The notes under the pieces: model-generated
Told to the model about the DNA's origin: nothing
The model's input: the letters and a program-made list of their open reading frames with translations, nothing else
The model's database searches: none
In this document: piece by piece, positions 29,130 to 36,127 of the stretch
How positions within the stretch are numbered: position 1 is the first letter of the stretch
Layout of the letters: the number at the start of each line of letters is the position of its first letter
Source of the DNA: Acidobacteriota bacterium
Lineage (GTDB): Bacteria > Acidobacteriota > Terriglobia > Bryobacterales > Bryobacteraceae
NCBI GenBank assembly: GCA_018268715.1
Contig: JAFDVZ010000024.1
Coordinates: forward strand, 96,047-160,046
Direction of reading: 5' to 3'
DNA: 64,000 bases
Made by a program: the position numbers and the translations under genes

Positions 29130-29969
29130 ATGCGGGCGGCCGGACTGCTCGGACTGTTACTGACCGGGGCCCTGGTGGCGCAGAACGACGCTCGCGACCG
29201 CGTCTACTATCCCGGTGATTCTGAAGGCGCAAAACCGCTGGCGCGCAAGCTGACCGCGAACATCTGGCTGGACCAGAAGGACATCTGGCGCAGTCCGTTC
29301 CGCATGCGCTCGCGCGACGCCCGGTGGTGGATCGGGATCGGCGCGGCCACGGCGGCGCTCATCGCCACGGACCGTCGCGCGTCGGCCGCCGTCGCCGACA
29401 ATCCGAATGTGGCGCGGTGGGGCGGACGCGTCTCCAATATCGCTTCGGCCTACTCCATCGCGCCGATCATCGCCGGCTACTATGCCTATGGATCGTGGAA
29501 GGACGACTCGCGCGCCCGTCAGACCGCCGTGCTGGGCGCGGAGGCGGTGGGGGGCGGGTTCATCGTCGTCGAAGTGCTGAAGCTGGCGGCGCGACGGGCG
29601 CGTCCCGACGCGGGCGCCGATCGCGGACGCTTCTTTTCCGGAGGATCGTCGTTCCCTTCCGGTCACACGTTCGCCGCTTTCGCCCTGGCGTCGGTGGTGG
29701 CGCATCAGTACCAGGATTCGCGCGTCCTCCCGATCGCCGCGTACACCCTGGCGGCCGCGGTGGGCGCGGCGCGGTTCAGCGCCCAACGGCATTTTCCGGC
29801 GGACATCGTGGTGGGCGGGGCAGCGGGCTGGTTCATCGGCCGTTACGTGTGCCGGACGCACGAGGAGCACGTGGGGCATCGGCGTGGATGGCTAAACCCG
29901 ACCGTCACACCTGTGGTGAGCCCGGGTTCGGGGACCTTCGGGATCGCGCTCGGCTACGGTCAGCCCTGA
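29130..29969 (+). CDS. PAP2-superfamily phosphatase
   Basis: The 279-residue protein has a signal peptide or anchor (MRAAGLLGLLLTGALVAQ) and all three PAP2 motifs: KLAARRARP (Lys151 to Pro159), PSGHT (His179) and Arg215-x5-His221-x3-Asp225 in the third motif. PAP2 enzymes dephosphorylate membrane lipids such as phosphatidic acid or undecaprenyl diphosphate on the outer face. Its final 120 or so bases (VCRTHEEHVGHRRGW onward) are the parent of half of the composite repeat unit that follows. Its stop overlaps, by 10 bases, a stop codon of amidase-derived sequence on the other strand. Confidence 0.9.
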   Translation: MRAAGLLGLLLTGALVAQNDARDRVYYPGDSEGAKPLARKLTANIWLDQKDIWRSPFRMRSRDARWWIGIGAATAALIATDRRASAAVADNPNVARWGGRVSNIASAYSIAPIIAGYYAYGSWKDDSRARQTAVLGAEAVGGGFIVVEVLKLAARRARPDAGADRGRFFSGGSSFPSGHTFAAFALASVVAHQYQDSRVLPIAAYTLAAAVGAARFSAQRHFPADIVVGGAAGWFIGRYVCRTHEEHVGHRRGWLNPTVTPVVSPGSGTFGIALGYGQP

Positions 29970-30770
29970 ACCGCCGGGCGGCGGCTGGCGCCAGCCCGTG
30001 CGCGTCTGATCCGTGAACGGCCGCCCCACCAGTGAAATGCCCAGCGGCACGCCGTTGGCCGAGCCGCGCGGCATTGAAAGCGCAGGGACGTGTGCCGGAC
30101 CCACGACGAGCACGGGGGACATCGGCGCGGGTGACTGAACCCGACCGTCACGCCCGTGCTGGGCCCGGCTTCGCGGACGGCCAGCCCTGAACCGGTGGGC
30201 GGCGGCTTCTGCCAGCCCGTGCGCGTCTGATCCGTGAACGGCCGCCCCACCAGTGAAATGCCCAGCGGCACGCCGTTGGCCGAGCCGCGCGGCATTGAAA
30301 GCGCAGGCACGTGTGCCGGACCCACAACCAGCACGCCGGGCATCGGCGCGGGTGGCTGAACCCGACCGTCACGCCCGTGTTGAGCCCGGCTTCGCGGACG
30401 GTCAGCCCTGAACCGGGGGCTTGTGCCAGTCCGTGCGCGTCTGATCCGTAAACGGCCGCCCCACCAGCGAAATGCCCAGCGGCACGCCGTTGGCCGAGCC
30501 GCGCGGCATTGAAAGCGCAGGGACGTGTGCCGGACCCACGACGAGCACGCCGGGCATCGGCGCGCATGGCTGAACCCGACCGTCACACCTGTGGTGAGCC
30601 GGGTTCGGCTACGGTCAGCCCTGAACCGGCGGGCGGCGCTTGTGCCAATCCGTGCGCGTCTGATACTCGCGGCCCATGGCGATCAGGGTGCTTTCGGTGA
30701 ACGGCCGCCCGACCAGCGAAATCCCCAGCGGCATGTCGTTGGCGAAGCCGCATGGCATTGAAAGCGCGGG
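29845..30770. repeat. tandem array of four PAP2-tail/amidase-tail composite units
   Basis: Four units start at GTGTGCCGG: 29847-30089 (243 nt), 30090-30310 (221 nt), 30311-30524 (214 nt) and 30525 to about 30770. Each joins a copy of the 3' end of the PAP2 gene (GTGTGCCGGAC to CAGCCCTGAACCG) to an inverted-sense copy of the 3' end of the amidase gene (to GGCATTGAAAGCGC). The first unit contains the true PAP2 end and the last the true amidase end. The amidase halves of units 1-3 lack 30 nt (residues STLIAMGREY) found in the intact gene. Each unit carries both stop codons inside TCAGCCCTGA or TCAG-like variants. Unit frames differ, so this is not one repeat protein. Confidence 0.85.
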
Positions 30771-32051
30771 CAGTCCAGCCAGGTTGCCCGCCGGAATCGC
30801 AGAGCTCATGCCGCGATCCTGGGGCCGGGGCCGGGTTGCGCCGGACCCACGGTCGAGCGGGTCCGCCACCTTCCCGGCGATCGACATGCGCGACGGCGTC
30901 ACCAGCACGTCCACGTCGGCCAATAGCTGGCGGAAGGCGTCCTGCACCAGCGAGCGGATGCGCATGGCCTTCAGGTAGTCCCGCGCCGGGATGTCCATGG
31001 CGGCCTTGAGGCCGGCGATCTGCCGTTGGTCGGCGAGCGTATCCACCTTGCCGCTTTGGACCAGTTCCTCGAAGATCGAGGCCGCCTCCGCACCAAGGAT
31101 CGTGCCGAGAATCGCGCCGTAGGGGAAGTCGGGCAGGCGCGTCTCCTTCACCTGGACGCCCAGGGCTTTGATATCCTCGAGCGCTTTCTGGAGCGCCGGG
31201 CGTGCGTCGGGATCGGGCCAATCGGTGAAGTCCACCGGCGCGTAGCCGATGGTGATGTCCTTCATGGCGCGGGAGAACTGTGGAGCGTAGTAGAAGCTCT
31301 TGCCCGCCGAGCCCGGGTCGTCCGAATCGCCTCCGGAGATCGCCTGCAGCACGATGCCGCAATCTTCGGCCGATCGCGCCAGCGGGCCGATCTTGTCGAG
31401 CGTCCAGGAGAGCGCCATGGCGCCGTAACGGCTCACCAACCCGTAGGTGGGGCGCAGCCCCGTGACGCCGCAGAACGAAGCCGGCGTCAGGATGGAGCCC
31501 GAGGTCTCCGATCCCAATGCGAAGGGAACCAGCCCCGCCGCCACTGCCGCGCCCGAGCCGCTGGACGATCCGCCGGACCAGCGCGTGCGGTCCCAAGGAT
31601 TCAGCCCTGGCCCTTGCAGGCTCGCCGCCGCGTAGCGGTAGGACGGTCCGCCGGCCAGCTCCACCATGGCGAGCTTGCCCATCAGAAGGCCGCCTGTTTT
31701 GACCAGTCTCTCCACCACGGTCGCCGTGTAGTCGAACACCTGGCCGGCGTAAGGCTTCGCTCCCCAGGTGGTGGGATGGCCCTTCACCGCCAGCAGGTCC
31801 TTGACGGCGAACGGCACGGCTTGTAGCGGTCCGCGGAAGCGCTCGCGTTTCCGCTCGTCGTCCAGGTCCTTGGCCTTGCGGATGGCCGGTTCACGCAATG
31901 AGAGCGCCAGCGCGTTATAGCGCGGCCCGACTCGCTCCAGGCGGTCGGCAAAGGCGCGGGCCAGCTCGACGGCCGAGAATTCCTTGGCCTTCCACCGCGC
32001 GTTGACGGCGGCGATGCCTTCAAAGAAGATGTCGTCGGGGATATTCGCCAT
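30615..32051 (-). CDS. amidase-signature family hydrolase (GatA-like)
   Basis: The 478-residue protein has the amidase-signature triad region: Lys84 (AVKDLLAVKG), the Ser-rich GGSSSGSGAAVAAG (160-173) with the cis-Ser, and nucleophile Ser186 in GSETSGSILTPA. The family hydrolyses amides or, with GatB/C, transfers ammonia to Glu-tRNA; no GatB/C is nearby, so a free amidase is more likely. It has no signal peptide. It lies 7 nt after the stop of a 64-residue exported peptide gene. The last 50 residues or so (LPALSMPCGFAN to the end) are copied three more times downstream in the repeat array. Confidence 0.9.
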   Translation of the reverse strand: MANIPDDIFFEGIAAVNARWKAKEFSAVELARAFADRLERVGPRYNALALSLREPAIRKAKDLDDERKRERFRGPLQAVPFAVKDLLAVKGHPTTWGAKPYAGQVFDYTATVVERLVKTGGLLMGKLAMVELAGGPSYRYAAASLQGPGLNPWDRTRWSGGSSSGSGAAVAAGLVPFALGSETSGSILTPASFCGVTGLRPTYGLVSRYGAMALSWTLDKIGPLARSAEDCGIVLQAISGGDSDDPGSAGKSFYYAPQFSRAMKDITIGYAPVDFTDWPDPDARPALQKALEDIKALGVQVKETRLPDFPYGAILGTILGAEAASIFEELVQSGKVDTLADQRQIAGLKAAMDIPARDYLKAMRIRSLVQDAFRQLLADVDVLVTPSRMSIAGKVADPLDRGSGATRPRPQDRGMSSAIPAGNLAGLPALSMPCGFANDMPLGISLVGRPFTESTLIAMGREYQTRTDWHKRRPPVQG

Positions 32052-32058
32052 CGTTGAC

Positions 32059-32253
32059 CTACGCCTTGAACCGCGTGGCGGGTTCGGTGGCCATGGGCAG
32101 TTTCACCTTGGCAAGCTGCTCGGCGTTATTCCGGTAGCCCTGCCGGGCGGTCTTCAGGTCGTCGTCGGGCGTGGGAGCAGCCGGGGGCTGCTGGGCCGCG
32201 GCGGGCAAAGCGGCCGCCAGCGCCACCAGATTCCTGCGAGTAATGCGCTTCAT
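32059..32253 (-). CDS. 64-residue exported peptide
   Basis: The product starts MKRITRRNLVALAAALPAAA, a short Tat-like signal with twin Arg. After cleavage near AAAQQ it would leave about 43 residues rich in Pro, Asp and Lys (PPAAPTPDDDLKTARQG, then AEQLAKVKLPM). I do not recognise a family. ATG 32253 overlaps the aroDE stop as ATGA, and the amidase starts 7 nt after its stop. That placement supports real translation and a link to the amidase. Confidence 0.7.
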   Translation of the reverse strand: MKRITRRNLVALAAALPAAAQQPPAAPTPDDDLKTARQGYRNNAEQLAKVKLPMATEPATRFKA

Positions 32254-33785
32254 GCTCCGTTTTCGGCGGCCGCCTGATTCCCCATACCGCTCAACGCCTC
32301 GAGCGCCGCCTTCTCCATCACCGGCCGCGGGGCGCTGTCGCCCGTCCACAGCTCGAACTGGCGGCAGGCCTGCTCGATAAACATCTGTAGCCCCTCGATT
32401 ACGGTCTTACCCTGCTCGCGGGCTTTCCGCAACAGGACCGTTTCCTGAGGATTGTACACCATGTCGAACACCACGTCGCCAGGGATTCGGCCGTTGAAGA
32501 AACACTCCTCGACGCGCGGCCACATGCCCAGCGGCGTGGCGTGCACCACCGCGTCGAACGAGCCGTTTTCCGCCTGCTCCCGCGAGATCGGGTTGGCCCC
32601 GCAGGCCTTGGCGAGCGCCCGCACGCGGTCCGGATTGCGCCCCACGATGGAGAGATCCGCACCCGCCGTGGTCAACGCGTAGGCCGCGCTGCGAGCCGCG
32701 CCGCCGTTGCCCACCAGCAGCATCCGCGATTTGGGGATGCGCAGCACCTTGCTGAGCGGAACGGTGACGCCCTCGGAGTCGGTATTGGCGCCCCGCCACT
32801 TGCCGGCCTTGCGCCACACCGTGTTCACCGCTCCCACGCGCCGCGCCAGGGGATCGACGATGTCGAGGTACCGCACGATTTTCTGTTTGTGCGGGATGGT
32901 GACGCTGAACCCCGAAATCGGCTGCTTTTCGGCCAGGATGAAGAAGTCCTTGAGCTGCGCCGGCGCCACCAGGAACGGCAGGTAGACGGCGTCCATGCGG
33001 CGGGCCTGGAAGGCGCGATTGTGCACGGCCGGCGAGATGGAGTGGCGCACCGGGTCGGCGATGACCCCGAATATCTTGGCGGCGCGGGAGAACTTGTCGA
33101 TCCGGTAGAGCTGGCGAAGCGTCCGGGCGCTCACCTGTCCGCTGGCGGTGCCTTCGGCGGCGTTCGGCGCCGCGTACGTGTAAATCCCGCCGAGCGCGGT
33201 GGACAGCACCCGGGTGGGGAACCCGATTTCGCCCATCGCGAGCAGGATCAGGTTCTGTTTAGAGAACAGTTTGGCGAGATTGAGGACGCGGAAGTTGTCG
33301 GACGGCTTGCGGGCCGTGGTGACAATCTTGTAGGCGTCGGCGGGGATGCGCATCATCCGGCGCGCGACGGTTTCAAGCGCGGGCGTGCCTCCGTAATTGT
33401 GGTAGGACAGCACGAGCATCGCCTTGGCGCGAAGCTCCTCCAGGTGAGCGGCGATGCTCTCGGCGCTTTCGATTTCGACGTCCACGGCCTGGGCGCCAGC
33501 GTCAATGGCGCCTCCCAGGACCTTCACCTGCTCTTCGATGCTGCCGTTGAAGCGGCCGTGGTTCTGATGACGGCGGCAGGTGGCCAGAATCGAACAATCC
33601 GAATGGGTCGCCAGGAACTCCGATGTTGCGCGGAAACCTTGTTCCGGATGGGGCAGGTAGTCCAGGCGGAATTCGAAGAAACGTTCCCCGGCCTCGTACT
33701 CCTGCCGCGCGTGCGCGATCAGCGTGGACGCATCTGCAAACCCCAAGGCGATACAGATCTTGGGCAAGGGTCTCCGATGCGGCAT
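32250..33785 (-). CDS. aroDE: bifunctional 3-dehydroquinate dehydratase/shikimate dehydrogenase
   Basis: The 511-residue protein fuses two shikimate-pathway enzymes. Residues 1-225 are a type I dehydroquinase, with His129 (SYHNYGGTP) and Schiff-base Lys153 (YKIVTTARK). Residues 235-511 are shikimate dehydrogenase, with SISPAVHN (249-256), Lys300 (VTIPHKQKI), Asp336 (GANTDSEG) and the NADP loop GNGGAARSAAYAL. It catalyses steps three and four toward chorismate. The same fusion is common in plants and occurs in some bacteria. Its stop overlaps the start of the small exported-peptide gene. Confidence 0.94.
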   Translation of the reverse strand: MPHRRPLPKICIALGFADASTLIAHARQEYEAGERFFEFRLDYLPHPEQGFRATSEFLATHSDCSILATCRRHQNHGRFNGSIEEQVKVLGGAIDAGAQAVDVEIESAESIAAHLEELRAKAMLVLSYHNYGGTPALETVARRMMRIPADAYKIVTTARKPSDNFRVLNLAKLFSKQNLILLAMGEIGFPTRVLSTALGGIYTYAAPNAAEGTASGQVSARTLRQLYRIDKFSRAAKIFGVIADPVRHSISPAVHNRAFQARRMDAVYLPFLVAPAQLKDFFILAEKQPISGFSVTIPHKQKIVRYLDIVDPLARRVGAVNTVWRKAGKWRGANTDSEGVTVPLSKVLRIPKSRMLLVGNGGAARSAAYALTTAGADLSIVGRNPDRVRALAKACGANPISREQAENGSFDAVVHATPLGMWPRVEECFFNGRIPGDVVFDMVYNPQETVLLRKAREQGKTVIEGLQMFIEQACRQFELWTGDSAPRPVMEKAALEALSGMGNQAAAENGA

Positions 33786-33849
33786 GGGCGAGATGAGAAT
33801 ATCACACTCGACCGTTGAATTTCCTGACCCGCGCCGTCTGACAAAACGA

Positions 33850-34599
33850 CTACGAGGGGCGCCGGGCCAGGTAGAAATCGCGCCCCTGGCCGATGTTGCC
33901 GTACATGCCGAGTCCGGCGGCAGCGTCCAGCACCGAGATTTCGTCGAATCCCGCCGTCCGCAGGCTTTGCTCCACGGCGTCCCGTTGATGGCAATACTGC
34001 GATAGGCGGAAGTCGGAGCGCAGCCACCGGTTCGCGCCCTCCAGGCGGAACAGGGTTACGTCACAGTACGCTGTTCGACGCGCCCGATCGTAGGCGCCCA
34101 CCGAAACGCTCACCATGTCGGGTTCCACCTGCGCGAACGTCTGGGCCCAGAGGGCCGTGTAGGCCTCCTCGCGATTCAGGTCAAAAGCGAAATAGCCCCC
34201 AGGTCTTAAAACGGTGTACACCCGGCGGCATACTTCGGAGAATTCCTCCGGCGTCATGATGTGATTCAGGGCGTCGAAGGTGGAGATCGTCGCGTCGAAA
34301 CGTCCCGGCAGGGCGAAAGTGCGCGCATCGCCGAGCACGAACTCCGCCTGCCGGCAGCGCGCGCGGGCGAACTCGAGCATCCGCTCCGAGCCGTCGATCC
34401 CGGTCATCCGGTAGCCTTTCCCTTCGAGCACCCGCGTCAGCCGGCCGTCGCCGCAGCAAAGGTCGAGAATCGCGGCGCCGGCCGGCAGACGGTGCAACAG
34501 CAGCCGGTCGAGTACGGTGTACGCTTGTTCGTGAAATTCGCCGCCCCAATGGTTGGCGAACAGCCACGCGAACGGGTCGTAGTCGGAGTAGCGCCGCAT
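33850..34599 (-). CDS. class I SAM-dependent methyltransferase
   Basis: The 249-residue protein has methyltransferase motif I as AAILDLCCGDGRLTRVLEG, then FVLGDARTFALPGRFD and ISTFDALNHIM, ending in hydrophobic strands. The substrate is unknown. ATG 34599 is chosen because TAGGA precedes it and MRRYSDYDPFAW begins the family-like sequence; a GTG 45 nt upstream (34644) is the alternative. It diverges from the GT87-like gene. Confidence 0.85.
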   Translation of the reverse strand: MRRYSDYDPFAWLFANHWGGEFHEQAYTVLDRLLLHRLPAGAAILDLCCGDGRLTRVLEGKGYRMTGIDGSERMLEFARARCRQAEFVLGDARTFALPGRFDATISTFDALNHIMTPEEFSEVCRRVYTVLRPGGYFAFDLNREEAYTALWAQTFAQVEPDMVSVSVGAYDRARRTAYCDVTLFRLEGANRWLRSDFRLSQYCHQRDAVEQSLRTAGFDEISVLDAAAGLGMYGNIGQGRDFYLARRPS

Positions 34600-34656
34600 A
34601 TTCCTACACTGAGGGTAACCCGCTAAAGAGTCGTCCCTCCCCACCCGATCATTCTA

Positions 34657-35856
34657 TTGGTGACAGGGGAGCGTAACTTCTGGAGAACCGTGCTGCCGGT
34701 GAGCGTGCTCGCCGTGGGTGGCGTCATATTCCTGTCACTGTTTGCGATCTCGGCGTCCGGGCGCGCTTCTGCCGGGCGCAACGACTTTCTGCCCTTCTAC
34801 GCCGGCGGCCGCCTGGCCCTCAGCGGCCACCTGTATGACCAGCAGCGAGTGCTCGCCGAGGAGCGTTCGGCGGCTGGTGTGGCGGGGGAGAGCCTCCACT
34901 TCATACGGCCTCCGTGGTTTGCGGCCCTGTTGTGGCCGTTGGCTCGGCTGCCTTACCTGATGGCCTATCGCTTGTGGGAATTGCTGATGGTCCTGGCGAT
35001 CGCTTTCTTTGCGATCTTCTGGAGCCCGCCGGGCCGCGTGGCCAACCTGGTGGCGTTGTGCTTTTCGGTCCCCGCGCTGGCGGCTCTGGTGAACGGCCAG
35101 GATACGCCTCTCCTGCTCGCGTGGATCACCCTGTCGGCGCTGCTGGCCCGGCGTGGCCGCTGGTTCGCCGCGGGCCTGGCGCTCGCGCTCTGTCAGACCA
35201 AGTTCCATCTGTTCCTGCCGCTGTGGATCGTCCTGGTGGCCGCCCGCCAGTGGCGCGCGCTGGCGGGGTTGGCGTCGGGCAACGCCGTTCTGGCGTGTGT
35301 TAGCGCCGCGGTGGCGGGGCTCCGCTGGCCCAACGAATACCTGGCCTCGATCGGCCGCGACGCCGTGACGCCGGGCGCCGAACACATGCCCACCTTCTTC
35401 CACGCCATCGCCGGACTGGGTCCGCCGGACTGGTGGCCGCTGCTTGCGGCCGCGCTGGTGGCGTGCGCGGCATGGGCCGCGGGGCGCCGACTGGATCCGG
35501 AGACCGCCCTGCTCATCGCGCCGGCGCTGGCGATGCCGTTTCTCAACCATACCTATGTTTTCGACGCCGTCGTGCTGCTGCCGCTACTGATGCGGTCCCT
35601 GAGCGCCTCCGCGACGGCCATCCGCCTGACCGCGGTGTTCCTGCTGACCCCGATTCCCTGGATCGGGTGCTTTGCGGGCTACCCCGGGACCCTTCCCGCG
35701 GCGGTAACAGTACTTGTACTCATTTCTACCTACATTCGATTAAGAACCGTCCCGGTCGCCGCCGATGAGGGGTACTGTACGGGAGGTTCAACAGTTGTCA
35801 CTAAAGAAGCTATTTCTGTTGACGGGCCTTTCTCTTGCCAGCCTGCTCGCCGATGA
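34657..35856 (+). CDS. GT87/DUF2029-type membrane glycosyltransferase
   Basis: The roughly 399-residue protein is strongly hydrophobic, with about ten membrane segments. It has the pattern of polyprenol-phosphate mannosyltransferase-like GT87 proteins: NDFLPFYAGGRLALSGHLYD near the N-terminus, IRPPWFAALLWPLARLP and NGQDTPLLLAW. Such enzymes add mannose or arabinose to lipids or glycans on the periplasmic side. TTG 34657 and GTG 34660 are both possible starts. Its last 20 codons overlap the start of the TonB-C gene in another frame. Confidence 0.75.
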   Translation: MVTGERNFWRTVLPVSVLAVGGVIFLSLFAISASGRASAGRNDFLPFYAGGRLALSGHLYDQQRVLAEERSAAGVAGESLHFIRPPWFAALLWPLARLPYLMAYRLWELLMVLAIAFFAIFWSPPGRVANLVALCFSVPALAALVNGQDTPLLLAWITLSALLARRGRWFAAGLALALCQTKFHLFLPLWIVLVAARQWRALAGLASGNAVLACVSAAVAGLRWPNEYLASIGRDAVTPGAEHMPTFFHAIAGLGPPDWWPLLAAALVACAAWAAGRRLDPETALLIAPALAMPFLNHTYVFDAVVLLPLLMRSLSASATAIRLTAVFLLTPIPWIGCFAGYPGTLPAAVTVLVLISTYIRLRTVPVAADEGYCTGGSTVVTKEAISVDGPFSCQPARR

Positions 35857-36127
35857 CGTGGTTCGCGTCACCGAGACAGACGCCAAGAAGGCCATTGTTT
35901 CGAAAGTGGAGCCGGAGTATCCGTCCATGGCCAGGAACATGCACTTGGCCGGCCGCGCCGTGGTGGACGTTTACATCGACCAGGACGGGAAAGTAGAAAG
36001 AGCCCAGCCTGTCAGCGGCAACCCGTTGCTCACCGGGGCCGCCGTGTCGGCTGTCAAAAAGTGGAAGTTCAACAACACCTTCGGCAAGAAGGCCGTGGCC
36101 GCCATCGCCTTCGATTTCAAGCTGTAG
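35795..36127 (+). CDS. exported TonB C-terminal-domain protein
   Basis: The 110-residue product has a signal peptide (MSLKKLFLLTGLSLASLLA) followed directly by a TonB C-terminal domain: EPEYPSMARNMHLAGRAVVD, VERAQPVSGNPLL and AVKKWKFN. It has no Pro-rich spanning region. It may therefore be a periplasmic partner, not a full energy transducer. TTG 35795 is preferred because GGGAGG lies 8 nt upstream. It overlaps the GT87-like gene by 62 bases at the front and the convergent Hsp70 gene by 11 bases at the end. Confidence 0.75.
   Translation: MSLKKLFLLTGLSLASLLADDVVRVTETDAKKAIVSKVEPEYPSMARNMHLAGRAVVDVYIDQDGKVERAQPVSGNPLLTGAAVSAVKKWKFNNTFGKKAVAAIAFDFKL

Noticed and set aside
29845..30770. Possible CRISPR array or repeat protein
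   Set aside because: Units are over 210 nt, have no unique spacers and change reading frame between copies; they are copies of two flanking gene ends.
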